The notes under the pieces: model-generated
Database searches by the model: none
What the model was told of the DNA's origin: nothing
Seen by the model: only the letters and a program-made list of their open reading frames with translations
In this document: one piece after another, positions 8,000 to 16,352 of the stretch
How positions within the stretch are numbered: the first letter of the stretch is position 1
Layout: each line of letters begins with the position of its first letter
Assembly: GCF_017114825.1 (NCBI RefSeq)
Contig: NZ_JADEVO010000029.1
Location: 16,226 to 80,225, forward strand
DNA: 64,000 nt
Source: Pseudomonas gregormendelii
GTDB taxonomy: Bacteria; Pseudomonadota; Gammaproteobacteria; Pseudomonadales; Pseudomonadaceae
Direction of reading: 5' to 3'
Translations under genes and position numbers: made by a program

Positions 8000-8998
8000 T
8001 CAGTTTTCCTGCGCCCGATAGGCTCCCGGCGTCAATCCGGTCCATTTCTTGAACGCCCGGTGGAACGCAGATGGCTCGGAGAATCCCAGTTGTTCGGCGA
8101 TCTGTTGCAACGACAGGTCTGAGCGGCTCAGGTGGTAAATCGCGATGTCCCGGCGCAGTTGATCCTTCAACCCTTGAAAACTTGTACCTTCCTCGCGCAA
8201 ATGCCTGCGCAGGGTCTGCGGGCTGATGTTCAGGTGCGCGGCCACTGCTTCCAGGTCAGGCCAGCGCGAACTGTCCCGACTGAGCAGTCGTCTCAGCCGG
8301 CTGCTCAAGCTGTTGCCATCGTCGGGGCGTGCCAGCAGGTCGGCAGGCGAGCGCTGCAGAAAGTGCTTGAGGGTGCGCTCGTCCTGCAACAGCGGCCTAT
8401 CCAGGTAACGGCTGTGGAACACCAGGCTGCTCTGCCTGGCGGCAAATTCGAGGGGGCAGGAGAACAGCAGGTCATATTCGGCGCCGTGTTCGGGACGCGC
8501 ATAGCTGAATGTCGCCTGTTCCAGCAGGATGCGCTGGCCAATCAGCCAGCTACCCAGTCGATGCCAGACCATCAGCTGGCTTTCGGTGAGGAAGTGGTCC
8601 GGATCACGGAACTGCGAATCGTCCAGGCTGAGGCGGATCATTTCGCCCTCGCGGCTGATGGTCAGGCGCGGGCCGTCGGGGAATAGGCTATAAAACAATA
8701 AGCCGCGATGCAGGGCCTTATCCAGATTACGGCAGTGGATCAGGGCGTGACACATCATCGCGAAGCTGCCGGGCCGACTGACTGTTGGCCCGAAACCGAG
8801 AAATTCGTCATCCAGCGCTGCCCATAGTCCCTGGAGCAGTCGGGTAAATTGCTCTGGAGCAATCCGCGCACGGGGCTCCTCAAGCAGCTCGGGACTAATG
8901 CCCAGTTGCTGGAGCAGGCCTGAATAATCGTACCCGCTTCGGCGAGCACCACCGAGGGCGGCGCGGGCGAAGTGGCTGGCGATGGTGCGTTCGCGCAT
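8000..8998 (-). CDS. AraC-family transcriptional regulator (Arabinose_bd N-domain type)
   Basis: A 332-residue regulator. The N-terminal region (about 20-200) resembles the ligand domain of OruR/ArgR-like AraC proteins. The C-terminal two-helix domain has LEAVAAHLNISPQTLRRHLREEG and the second motif LSLQQIAEQLGFSEPSAFHRAFKKWTG. ATG 8998 (MRERTIASH) is the likely start, because the in-frame upstream extension lacks coding character and covers the dctA control region. It ends 5 bases past the convergent phoQ stop and is divergent from dctA. Whether it regulates dctA is unknown; dctA itself has a sigma-54 promoter. Confidence 0.85.
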   Translation of the reverse strand: MRERTIASHFARAALGGARRSGYDYSGLLQQLGISPELLEEPRARIAPEQFTRLLQGLWAALDDEFLGFGPTVSRPGSFAMMCHALIHCRNLDKALHRGLLFYSLFPDGPRLTISREGEMIRLSLDDSQFRDPDHFLTESQLMVWHRLGSWLIGQRILLEQATFSYARPEHGAEYDLLFSCPLEFAARQSSLVFHSRYLDRPLLQDERTLKHFLQRSPADLLARPDDGNSLSSRLRRLLSRDSSRWPDLEAVAAHLNISPQTLRRHLREEGTSFQGLKDQLRRDIAIYHLSRSDLSLQQIAEQLGFSEPSAFHRAFKKWTGLTPGAYRAQEN

Positions 8999-9057
8999 AG
9001 AGTGAAAGTCCGTCCGTTGAACGGCGGATAGTAGACACGAGACTGGCGTCTCAACAA

Positions 9058-9112
9058 GGCGGATATCCGCCAATTTACCGGACGTCATCGGGCTGATGGG
9101 CGGAAATCCGCC
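9058..9112. promoter_or_regulatory. Two GGCGGAWATCCGCC dyads, candidate DctD enhancer sites
   Basis: GGCGGATATCCGCC at 9058-9071 and GGCGGAAATCCGCC at 9099-9112 are 14-bp palindromes (the first perfect, the second with one central mismatch) 41 bp apart centre to centre. They lie about 80-135 bp upstream of the dctA -24 element, the usual distance for sigma-54 activator sites. A half copy, GGCGGATA, is at 9023-9030. DctD is the known activator of dctA in pseudomonads and rhizobia; assigning these dyads to it is inference. Confidence 0.6.
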
Positions 9113-9191
9113 ACTTGCGCCCGGCGCCCCGGGGATGCTGAAAAACTTGCAAGGCTTGATGTCCAACGGCTTGCAGGCAGTTTTATAAAGG

Positions 9192-9207
9192 TGGCACGGG
9201 CCTTGCG
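9192..9207 (+). promoter_or_regulatory. Sigma-54 (RpoN) promoter of dctA
   Basis: TGGCACGGGCCTTGCG fits the -24/-12 consensus TGGCAC-N5-TTGC exactly, with GG and GC in the required spacing. The -12 element is about 130 bases before the dctA ATG. It agrees with the known RpoN/DctBD control of C4-dicarboxylate uptake. Confidence 0.85.
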
Positions 9208-9337
9208 ATGTAACGGGTAGATGTCTGCCATCGCGCAGCTCGAAAAAACAAATCCCTCCAGTGCAGGAGGGTTCGCAATTCAGGTGTCAGGGACAACAGA
9301 TGGATGTTGTTCGCGGGCACTCTTGAGGAACTTTGCA

Positions 9338-10672
9338 ATGACGACTCGTCAGCCACTGTACAAATCCCTGTATTTCCAGGTGATCGTTGCTATCGCCATC
9401 GGCATCCTGCTCGGTCACTTCTATCCGCAGACCGGCGTAGCCCTCAAGCCGCTGGGTGACGGGTTCATCAAACTGATCAAAATGATCATTGCCCCCATCA
9501 TCTTCTGCACCGTCGTCAGCGGTATTGCTGGCATGCAGAACATGAAGTCGGTCGGCAAGACTGGCGGTTACGCGCTGCTCTATTTCGAAATCGTTTCGAC
9601 CATCGCCCTGCTGGTTGGCCTGGTGGTGGTGAACATCGTGCAGCCAGGCAACGGCATGCACATTGATGTGAGCACTCTGGATGCGTCCAAAGTCGCCCAG
9701 TATGTGGCGGCTGGTGCTGATCAAAGCGTCGTTGGCTTCCTGCTGAATGTGATCCCGTCCACCATCGTGGGTGCGTTCGCCACCGGCGACATCCTGCAAG
9801 TGCTGATGTTCTCGGTGATCTTCGGTTTCGCCCTGCATCGCCTGGGTGCCTACGGCAAGCCGCTGCTGGACTTCATTGATCGCTTTGCCCATGTCATGTT
9901 CAACATCATCAACATGATCATGAAGCTTGCGCCCATCGGTGCCTTCGGTGCGATGGCATTCACCATCGGTGCCTACGGCGTTGGCTCGCTGGTGCAGCTG
10001 GGTCAACTGATGGCCTGCTTCTACATCACCTGCCTGCTGTTCATCCTGATCGTATTGGGCGGTATCGCCCGCGCCCACGGCTTCAGCGTGCTGAAAGTGA
10101 TTCGCTACATCCGTGAAGAACTGCTGATCGTGCTGGGTACTTCTTCTTCGGAATCGGTACTGCCGCGCATGCTGATCAAGATGGAACGTCTGGGCGCTAA
10201 GAAATCCGTGGTAGGTCTGGTGATCCCGACCGGCTACTCGTTCAACCTCGACGGTACAGCCATCTACCTGACCATGGCTGCGGTGTTCATTGCCCAGGCA
10301 ACCGATACCCACATGGACATCACTCACCAGATCACCCTGCTGGTGGTGTTGCTGCTGTCCTCCAAAGGGGCTGCCGGCGTGACCGGGAGCGGTTTCATTG
10401 TGCTGGCCGCGACCTTGTCCGCCGTTGGCCACCTGCCAGTTGCCGGCCTGGCGCTGATCCTTGGTATCGACCGCTTCATGTCTGAAGCCCGAGCCCTGAC
10501 CAACCTGGTGGGCAACGCCGTTGCGACCCTGGTCGTGGCCAAGTGGGTCAAGGAACTGGACGTCGATGTCATGCAAGCCGAACTGGCTTCCGGCGGTCGT
10601 GGTATTGCCGAAGAGCGTGAAGAGGACGACCTGGGCGTAGCCGAAGGTCCGACCCCAAGCAACGTCAAATAA
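9338..10672 (+). CDS. dctA: C4-dicarboxylate transporter DctA
   Basis: A 444-residue DAACS-family (glutamate/dicarboxylate:cation) symporter of the inner membrane. It takes up succinate, fumarate and malate with H+ or Na+. The N-terminus KSLYFQVIVAIAIGILLGHFYP, the first signature MIIAPIIFCTVVSGIAGM, the serine-rich re-entrant loop VLGTSSSESVLPRM, the VIPTGYSFNLDGTAIYLT motif and GAAGVTGSGFIVLAATL are all intact. The start at 9338 follows a GAGGA; the in-frame frame upstream to 9221 lies in the promoter and is not coding. A rho-independent terminator follows. Confidence 0.95.
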   Translation: MTTRQPLYKSLYFQVIVAIAIGILLGHFYPQTGVALKPLGDGFIKLIKMIIAPIIFCTVVSGIAGMQNMKSVGKTGGYALLYFEIVSTIALLVGLVVVNIVQPGNGMHIDVSTLDASKVAQYVAAGADQSVVGFLLNVIPSTIVGAFATGDILQVLMFSVIFGFALHRLGAYGKPLLDFIDRFAHVMFNIINMIMKLAPIGAFGAMAFTIGAYGVGSLVQLGQLMACFYITCLLFILIVLGGIARAHGFSVLKVIRYIREELLIVLGTSSSESVLPRMLIKMERLGAKKSVVGLVIPTGYSFNLDGTAIYLTMAAVFIAQATDTHMDITHQITLLVVLLLSSKGAAGVTGSGFIVLAATLSAVGHLPVAGLALILGIDRFMSEARALTNLVGNAVATLVVAKWVKELDVDVMQAELASGGRGIAEEREEDDLGVAEGPTPSNVK

Positions 10673-10687
10673 GACTGCTGTTTTGAC

Positions 10688-10710
10688 AAAACCCGCTTCG
10701 GCGGGTTTTT
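10688..10710 (+). terminator. Rho-independent terminator of dctA
   Basis: AAAACCCGC-TTCG-GCGGGTTTTT: a six-base GC stem extended by A:T pairs, a UUCG tetraloop and a T run, 15 bases after the dctA stop. Confidence 0.9.
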
Positions 10711-10814
10711 CATGGTTGGGATTTGAGCGCAACGGTCACTGCGACTGATGCATCCGGTAATTGCTGCAATGCCATCGTCTGCCTAGGCTTGGGGGAACGC
10801 ATTGGAGGTTACTC

Positions 10815-11996
10815 ATGTTCGGGCCACTGGCTTCACTGAAGATCCTGGATTTTTCGACGCTGTTACCCGGGCCGTTCGCCTCGCTGTTGCTGGCGGACAT
10901 GGGGGCGCACGTGTTGCGCATCGAGTCGCCGACTCGCATGGACCTGCTCCGGGTGTTGCCACCCCACGACCAGGGTGTGTCGGCGAGCCATGCTTATCTC
11001 AATCGCAACAAGCGCAGCCTGGCGCTGGACCTCAAGCAGCCTGAAGCCCTGGAAGTCATCAGGCAGTTGCTGCACGACCACGACATCCTGCTCGAGCAGT
11101 TTCGCCCTGGGGTCATGGAGCGCTTGGGCCTGGGTTATGAAGCCCTCAAGGCAATCAACCCCAGGCTGATTTATGTATCGATCACTGGTTACGGCCAGAC
11201 CGGCCCCTACAAGGATCGCGCCGGCCACGACATCAATTACCTGGCGCTGGCGGGGCTGGCCAGCCATACCGGCCGGGCCGACAGTGGGCCATTGCCACTG
11301 GGCATGCAGGTGGCCGACATCGCGGGAGGCTCGCTGCATGGTGTGATCGGCCTGCTGGCTGCGGTGATTGCGCGCCAGCAGACGGGGCTGGGGCAATACC
11401 TCGATGTCAGCATGACCGATTGCGCGTTCACCCTGAATGCCATGTCTGGTGCGGGTTTCCTGGCCTGTGGTGAGGAGCCTGCGCGGGAAAACCAGGTACT
11501 CAATGGTGGCAGTTTCTACGATTACTACAGGTCTCGCGACGGGCGCTGGTTGTCGGTGGGGAGCCTGGAGCCTGCGTTCATGAAGCAGTTGTGTACGGCG
11601 TTGGGCCTGGAAGACATGGCTAAACTGGCGCTGTCACCACAACCGGAGCATCAGAAAAAGCTCAAGGACGCGTTGAGGATTGAATTCGAGAAACACGACT
11701 TTGCCGAATTGAGCGCGCTGTTTGCCGAGCTCGATGCATGCGTCGAGCCGGTATTGAGCCTGGGTGAGGCGGTGCGGCATCCGCAACTGCAAGCGCGCCA
11801 GGTGGTTACGCAGGTGCCCCGCGGAGATGGCACGACCCAGGCGCAGATCGCCTGTGCGCTGAAGTTCTCTGAAGGCTTGCCGGAGCCCAGACATATCGGT
11901 GCGCAGCTGGGGGCACATACGGATGAGGTGTTGCGGGAGTTGGGGTTCAGCGCCGAGCGGATCCTGGACTTACGGCGTGCCAAGGTGGTTCTGTAG
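10815..11996 (+). CDS. CaiB/BaiF family (class III) CoA transferase or acyl-CoA racemase
   Basis: A 393-residue protein. The N-terminal block MFGPLASLKILDFSTLLPGPFASLLLADMGAHVLRIE is diagnostic, followed by NRNKRSLALDLK, RPGVMERLGLGYEAL and ITGYGQTGPYKDRAGHDINYLALAGL. The likely catalytic Asp is in QVADIAGGSLHG, the arrangement of alpha-methylacyl-CoA racemases and formyl-CoA transferases. ATG 10815 follows GGAGG. No dedicated acyl-CoA pathway genes flank it, so the substrate cannot be named; the AMACR-like Asp-Ile-Ala-Gly-Gly context slightly favours a racemase. Confidence 0.85.
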   Translation: MFGPLASLKILDFSTLLPGPFASLLLADMGAHVLRIESPTRMDLLRVLPPHDQGVSASHAYLNRNKRSLALDLKQPEALEVIRQLLHDHDILLEQFRPGVMERLGLGYEALKAINPRLIYVSITGYGQTGPYKDRAGHDINYLALAGLASHTGRADSGPLPLGMQVADIAGGSLHGVIGLLAAVIARQQTGLGQYLDVSMTDCAFTLNAMSGAGFLACGEEPARENQVLNGGSFYDYYRSRDGRWLSVGSLEPAFMKQLCTALGLEDMAKLALSPQPEHQKKLKDALRIEFEKHDFAELSALFAELDACVEPVLSLGEAVRHPQLQARQVVTQVPRGDGTTQAQIACALKFSEGLPEPRHIGAQLGAHTDEVLRELGFSAERILDLRRAKVVL

Positions 11997-12011
11997 CGGC
12001 CTTGAGCACGG

Positions 12012-12146
12012 CATCGCGAGCAAGCTTTGCTCCCACAGGCAAAGCCTTCACTCATCCATTGCCCTGTGAAAGCAAGTTTGCTTCCACAGGATAGCCTTCA
12101 CTTAGCCATTGCCCTGTGGAAGCAAAGCTTGCTCGCGATGGGGCCG
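12012..12146. repeat. Cluster of REP-like elements with a 50-bp tandem repeat
   Basis: A GAGCAAGCTTTGCTCCCACAG element is followed by two tandem units of about 50 bp: AGCCTTCA begins at 12043 and again at 12093, each followed by a near-identical CATTGCCCTGTG block. It closes with an inverted GCAAAGCTTGCTCGCGATGG copy. The structure looks like a REP pair whose middle was duplicated. It lies between the convergent CoA transferase and sprT genes and could form a strong hairpin in either transcript. Confidence 0.75.
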
Positions 12147-12171
12147 GCACTGTCACTGCAAAAAAAAGGTA

Positions 12172-12666
12172 CTACTCGACCCGCATCTCCCCACTGAACA
12201 CCAAGGTGTTGCGGCACCGGCGGCACAGATACCGGCGGCCCTGCCTCACCAGGCCGTGACGCTGGGCAGAAAACGGGAAGTCACTGTCGGCGCACGGGCA
12301 TTTGTAGATATAGCGGGTGACACTGCGTCGTTTGACGTCATAGGTGTGGCAGCGGTTGGGCGGCAGTTCGTAAACCCCGCGCATGATCAGCTGCCACTCT
12401 TCGCCATGGGGCTGGATGCGGTCGCCGAACAGTTGATGGGCAATCAGGTGCGCCACTTCGTGAGCCACGGTCTGCTTGAGGAAATCGTCGGTATTTTCCC
12501 GATACAGCTGCGGGTTGAAGCGCAGCAGGTTCTCGTGCAAATGCGCGACACCGGCTTTCTGCCCGCGCAGCTTGAGGCTCACCACAGGGCGTTTGAATGA
12601 ACGTTTAAAGAAGGATTCAGCGAGTTGGTAGCAATCTTCGACGCGGGTATTGAGTTGCTCGGGCAT
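12172..12666 (-). CDS. sprT: SprT-family zinc metalloprotease-like protein
   Basis: A 164-residue SprT protein. The HExxH motif is in TVAHEVAHLIAH, with a downstream PHGEEW histidine that completes the zinc site. The C-terminal zinc ribbon has paired cysteines in YKCPCAD and YLCRRC. The SprT-like domain is related to human SPRTN, which cleaves DNA-protein crosslinks; the bacterial role is poorly defined. ATG 12666 gives the family length. A longer in-frame extension to 13026 overlaps the antisense of the YIP1 gene and is rejected. Confidence 0.9.
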   Translation of the reverse strand: MPEQLNTRVEDCYQLAESFFKRSFKRPVVSLKLRGQKAGVAHLHENLLRFNPQLYRENTDDFLKQTVAHEVAHLIAHQLFGDRIQPHGEEWQLIMRGVYELPPNRCHTYDVKRRSVTRYIYKCPCADSDFPFSAQRHGLVRQGRRYLCRRCRNTLVFSGEMRVE

Positions 12667-12768
12667 GCTTGATGGGTCTCCAGAGACGTCGAGTATGCCG
12701 CAACCCCGGGTGGTTGCGAATCGTCCGGGCGCCGAATGGTCGTGGCCGATCAAATCCCGGACATTAAG

Positions 12769-12788
12769 AGGCCGCCTTACGGCGGCCT
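12769..12788 (-). terminator. Hairpin downstream of the YIP1 gene
   Basis: AGGCCGCC-TTAC-GGCGGCCT is an eight-base perfect stem, 27 bases past the YIP1-family stop on the minus strand. The following U tract is poor, so termination strength is uncertain. Confidence 0.55.
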
Positions 12789-12815
12789 GTATTGGCAGAT
12801 ATTTTTTATAAGAAG

Positions 12816-13418
12816 TCAGTTGGTATAGACGGGCCCCACGCCCAGTCCCCAGACAATCACCGTGAACGCCATGATGGCCACGAGCACCACCAACCCTACG
12901 GCCAGTACAGAACTCGAAAACAGGAAACCTTCGTCCGATGGAATGTTCATGAAGGTCGGCAGGCCGACATACAACAGGTACACGGTGTAGCAAATGGCTG
13001 CGGTGCCGACGACCATTCCCAGCCACATGTGCGGATACAGCGCCGCCAGGCCGCCAATGAACAGCGGCGTTGCGGTATAGGTCGCGAAGGCAACACAGCG
13101 GGCCAGGCTCGGGTTGGCATCATAGGTGCGAGCCATCCAGTGCACGAACGCGCCCATCACGGCCACGCCGCCAAGCATCGCCAGGTAAGACATGATGGTC
13201 ATCCACAGCGCGCTTTCCTGGGTCAGCATCACGGGTGCCCGGTTGCCGATGACCCAACCCACCTGGGTGGTGCCAATAAACGCCGACACGGCCGGAATCG
13301 CCGCGAGAATCAGGGTGTGTGTGAGATACATGTGGCTGATGCTTTCCTCCTGGTCGCCACGGATCTCTTTCCATTCTTGGTCAGGGTGGGTGAAGAGCCC
13401 CACTACGTGATGGATCAT
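12816..13418 (-). CDS. YIP1-family inner-membrane protein
   Basis: A 200-residue integral membrane protein with about five predicted membrane spans (near 32-52, 70-95, 110-130, 138-158 and 170-195). A short polar N-terminus carries the HPDQEWKEIR sequence common to bacterial Yip1-domain proteins. The family function in bacteria is not known. ATG 13418 (MIHHVVGLF) is preferred over the in-frame ATG nine codons upstream; AGGAGT lies just before it. It is transcribed away from ttcA. Confidence 0.8.
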   Translation of the reverse strand: MIHHVVGLFTHPDQEWKEIRGDQEESISHMYLTHTLILAAIPAVSAFIGTTQVGWVIGNRAPVMLTQESALWMTIMSYLAMLGGVAVMGAFVHWMARTYDANPSLARCVAFATYTATPLFIGGLAALYPHMWLGMVVGTAAICYTVYLLYVGLPTFMNIPSDEGFLFSSSVLAVGLVVLVAIMAFTVIVWGLGVGPVYTN

Positions 13419-13688
13419 GCCAGTCACTCCTCTTGTTTTTACCATCGCCCCCCGGTGGAGCGCCTACGGGCCAAGGTGGCCAAGTAAGGGATAGGTCTGG
13501 ATAGTCATGCGACCTTATGTCGCAGTATAGGAAGGACTTAACCGTAGAGGTGATAGGGCTTAGAGCAAATTGCGCTGTAAATGCCCGACTTAATCGCGAT
13601 GGGTTTGTGTGTTGGCCGGGGTATTACGCCGAGATCGGCTTTTTGCGTAAAATGCTCGCCTTTCGTCACACCTCACGGATTTCGCGTC

Positions 13689-14513
13689 ATGGGCACTCTT
13701 ACCGTCAACCAGAACAAACTGCAGAAGCGCCTTCGCCGCCAGGCGGGTGAAGCTGTCGCCGATTTCAACATGATCGAAGATGGCGATAAGGTGATGGTGT
13801 GCCTGTCCGGCGGCAAGGACAGTTACACCATGCTCGATGTGCTGCTGCATTTGCAGAAGGTGGCTCCGATCAGGTTCGACATCGTCGCCGTGAACATGGA
13901 CCAGAAGCAGCCGGGTTTCCCCGAGCATGTCCTGCCGGCCTACTTGAAGGAGTTGGGCGTCGAGTATCACATCGTCGAGAAAGACACTTATTCGGTGGTC
14001 AAGGAACTGATCCCGGAAGGCAAGACCACTTGCTCGCTGTGCTCGCGCTTGCGCCGTGGCACGCTGTACACCTTTGCCGATGAAATTGGCGCGACCAAGA
14101 TGGCCCTCGGTCATCACCGCGACGACATTGTCGAAACGTTTTTCCTGAACATGTTCTTCAATGGCTCGCTCAAGGCCATGCCGCCAAAATTGCGCGCCGA
14201 TGATGGCCGCAACGTGGTGATTCGCCCGCTGGCGTATTGCAACGAAAAGGACATCCGGGCTTATTCGGACTTCAAGCAATTCCCGATCATTCCGTGCAAC
14301 CTCTGTGGTTCTCAGGAGAACCTGCAGCGTCAGGTGGTCAAGGACATGCTGCTGGAGTGGGAGCGCAAGACCCCGGGACGCACCGAGAGCATTTTCCGCA
14401 GCTTGCAGAATGTGATCCCGTCACAGCTGGCCGATCGCACCTTGTTCGACTTCACCAGTCTCAAGATCGATGAAGCCGCCGCGTCGCGGTTCGTCAACGT
14501 TGTCAACCTCTGA
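13689..14513 (+). CDS. ttcA: tRNA 2-thiocytidine(32) synthetase TtcA
   Basis: A 274-residue ATP-dependent sulfurtransferase that makes s2C32 in certain tRNAs. The PP-loop is VCLSGGKDSYTML. Two CxxC motifs, TTCSLCSRLRRGTLY and IPCNLCGSQ, carry the [4Fe-4S] cluster cysteines. GHHRDDIVETFFLNMFFNG is the second ATP-site motif. The frame is open upstream to 13581 with unrelated codons, but the ATG at 13689 (MGTLTVNQNKLQKRLRR) fits the family. Confidence 0.95.
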   Translation: MGTLTVNQNKLQKRLRRQAGEAVADFNMIEDGDKVMVCLSGGKDSYTMLDVLLHLQKVAPIRFDIVAVNMDQKQPGFPEHVLPAYLKELGVEYHIVEKDTYSVVKELIPEGKTTCSLCSRLRRGTLYTFADEIGATKMALGHHRDDIVETFFLNMFFNGSLKAMPPKLRADDGRNVVIRPLAYCNEKDIRAYSDFKQFPIIPCNLCGSQENLQRQVVKDMLLEWERKTPGRTESIFRSLQNVIPSQLADRTLFDFTSLKIDEAAASRFVNVVNL

Positions 14514-14554
14514 TCAAAACACCGGTTTTACTTTTTTAATCCTCAGGAGAGGGC

Positions 14555-15229
14555 ATGCGCGATTACAAGTGGCTACACGAATACTGCCTGAACCGCTTCG
14601 GTTCGGCAGCTGAACTGGAAGCCCATCTGCCCGTTCCCAAGTCACCTGCGCAGTTGCGCAAGATCAGTGATGATCGTTACCTGTCCACCATGGCCTTGCG
14701 CGTTTTCCGCGCCGGGCTCAAGCACAGTCTGGTGGACGCCAAATGGCCGGCCTTCGAGGAAGTGTTCTTCAGGTTCGACCCGGAAAAAGTCGTGCTGATG
14801 AGTGCCGAACATCTGGAGCGCCTGATGCAGGATGCGCGGATCATCCGGCATTTGGGCAAACTCAAGAGCGTGCCGCGCAACGCGCAGTTCATCCTCGATG
14901 TCGCCCACGAGCAGGGCAGTTTCGGGGCGATGATTGCCGATTGGCCGGTGACCGATATCGTCGGGCTGTGGACCTTCCTGAAAAAGCGTGGCCATCAGTT
15001 GGGCGGGCTGTCGGCGCCGAGATTCCTGCGGATGGTCGGCAAGGACACGTTCGTGCCGAGCTATGACGTGGTGGCGGGATTGAATGCGCAAAAGATCGTC
15101 GACAAGGTCCCGACCAGCCAGCGCGACCTGGCCTTGGTGCAGGATGTGTTCAACCAGTGGCATGAGCAGAGTGGCGGGCGGGCGATGAGCCAGATTTCGA
15201 TGATGCTGGCATATACCGTGAATCATTGA
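14555..15229 (+). CDS. DNA-3-methyladenine glycosylase I family protein
   Basis: A 224-residue protein of the Tag-type HhH-GPD superfamily, in the long variant common in Pseudomonas (MRDYKWLHEYCLNRF). Visible features are the MALRVFRAGLKHSLVDAKWPAFEEVF segment, typical of Tag (xVFQAGLSW...), and FLKKRGHQLGGLSAPRFLRMVGKD near the C-terminus. Tag enzymes remove 3-methyladenine from DNA. The canonical Tag zinc-site residues cannot be fully assigned by eye, so activity on 3-methyladenine is inferred from the family. AGGAGA precedes the ATG. It lies 41 bases after ttcA and may be co-transcribed. Confidence 0.8.
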   Translation: MRDYKWLHEYCLNRFGSAAELEAHLPVPKSPAQLRKISDDRYLSTMALRVFRAGLKHSLVDAKWPAFEEVFFRFDPEKVVLMSAEHLERLMQDARIIRHLGKLKSVPRNAQFILDVAHEQGSFGAMIADWPVTDIVGLWTFLKKRGHQLGGLSAPRFLRMVGKDTFVPSYDVVAGLNAQKIVDKVPTSQRDLALVQDVFNQWHEQSGGRAMSQISMMLAYTVNH

Positions 15230-15243
15230 GAGCGAGTTGAACC

Positions 15244-15322
15244 CTTCGCGAGCAAGCCCGCTCCCGCCGGGGATTGGGGTTGTGCACAAATCCCCTGTGG
15301 GAACGGGCTTGCCCGCGAAGGC
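15244..15322. repeat. Inverted REP pair
   Basis: TTCGCGAGCAAGCCCGCTCC (from 15244) and an inverted GGAACGGGCTTGCCCGCGAA (to 15319) flank a 37-bp spacer. It sits between the convergent Tag-like gene and the DUF2069 gene and can fold into a long hairpin in both transcripts. Confidence 0.8.
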
Positions 15323-15328
15323 GATCTA

Positions 15329-15754
15329 TCAGGCGACGGAGATGTCACCTTCACCCGCCAACTTGCGATTGAGCTGAAACCGCCACCGCACATACATCAG
15401 TGCCGAGCAGAACACCGCCACGCTCGCGCCCATCTCCAACAGGCCAAACAATTGCCGGTTCGGGTCATAGGCCGCCAGTGCGCCCTTGATGAAATACAGG
15501 TTCACCACAAAACACATCCACGAATGCCCGCGGGCGCTGCCCAGGATCATCCCTGGTGCCAGCAGCAACAGCGGCACCAGCTCGATCAGCAGGATTACCC
15601 ACGGTCGCGCGCCATGCAGGTCGGCGATCAGCAGGTAATAAACGCACAGCAAGCCCACCAGCCCCAGATAGCACAGCAGGCTGATCACTCGCATGGCCCG
15701 AACCCGCGGTTCGAGCCATTCAATGGACGGCAATACCTTCGGCTTTTTCGCCAC
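15329..15754 (-). CDS. DUF2069 inner-membrane protein
   Basis: A 141-residue protein with four hydrophobic segments (near 22-42, 52-72, 80-95 and 105-122). The sequence AYDPNRQLFGLLEMGASVAVF and the family length identify DUF2069, of unknown function. It starts with GTG (VAKKPKVLPSIEWLEP), one base after the wrbA stop. Together with the 4-bp arsC-wrbA overlap this makes a three-gene operon. Confidence 0.82.
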   Translation of the reverse strand: MAKKPKVLPSIEWLEPRVRAMRVISLLCYLGLVGLLCVYYLLIADLHGARPWVILLIELVPLLLLAPGMILGSARGHSWMCFVVNLYFIKGALAAYDPNRQLFGLLEMGASVAVFCSALMYVRWRFQLNRKLAGEGDISVA

Positions 15755-15755
15755 G

Positions 15756-16352
15756 TCAGTTCCCCAGCTTTTGCGCAGTCTTTGCCAGCCGCAGGCCCAA
15801 CGCCCGGCACAGCGCCACTTCGTGTTCATTCAGGCCGCTTTTGCCATCTGCCCCGGCGTGGTGACTGGCACCATATGGCGTACCGCCTCCGCGGGTTTCC
15901 AGCAGGGCCGATTCGCTGTACGGCAGGCCGGTGATCAACATGCCGTGGTGCAGCAACGGCAGCATCATCGAGAGCAGCGTGGTTTCCTGGCCGCCATGAA
16001 GGCTCGCGGTGGAAGTGAATACACCGGCCGGCTTGCCGACCAAAGCGCCGGTCAGCCACAGGTTGCTGGTGCCGTCGAGAAAATACTTGAGTGGCGCGGC
16101 CATGTTGCCAAAGCGAGTCGGGCTGCCAAGCGCCAGGCCTGCGCAGTTTTTCAGGTCGTCGAGGCTCGCATACAGCGCACCTTCTGCCGGAATATCTGGC
16201 GATACGGCCTGGCATTCGGTGGAGATCGCCGGGACAGTTCGCAAGCGAGCCTCCATCCCGGACTGCTCAACGCCACGGGCGATCTGCCGGGCCATTTCAT
16301 TGGTCGAGCCACTGCGGCTGTAATACAGCACCAGAATGTACGGCGCGCTCAC
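15756..16352 (-). CDS. wrbA: NAD(P)H:quinone oxidoreductase, WrbA family
   Basis: A 198-residue flavodoxin-like FMN protein. The phosphate loop is LYYSRSGSTNEMARQI, and the FMN-binding segments GSPTRFGNMAAPLKYFLDGTSNLW, VFTSTASLHGGQETTLLSMM and YGASHHAG are intact. WrbA reduces quinones by two electrons and protects from redox stress. The ATG overlaps the end of arsC by 4 bp. Confidence 0.9.
   Translation of the reverse strand: MSAPYILVLYYSRSGSTNEMARQIARGVEQSGMEARLRTVPAISTECQAVSPDIPAEGALYASLDDLKNCAGLALGSPTRFGNMAAPLKYFLDGTSNLWLTGALVGKPAGVFTSTASLHGGQETTLLSMMLPLLHHGMLITGLPYSESALLETRGGGTPYGASHHAGADGKSGLNEHEVALCRALGLRLAKTAQKLGN

Noticed and set aside
9287..10732. Long minus-strand frame of 481 codons opposite dctA
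   Set aside because: It is antisense to a fully conserved transporter; the translation is His/Gln/Asp-rich with no recognisable domain, as expected from a high-GC shadow frame.
12012..12146. Possible CRISPR array, because of repeated units
   Set aside because: Only two tandem units, repeat and spacer are not distinct, units are REP-related, and no cas gene is nearby.
12667..13026. N-terminal extension of SprT by 120 residues
   Set aside because: It crosses a terminator hairpin and the 3' end of the YIP1 gene, and SprT proteins are about 165 residues.
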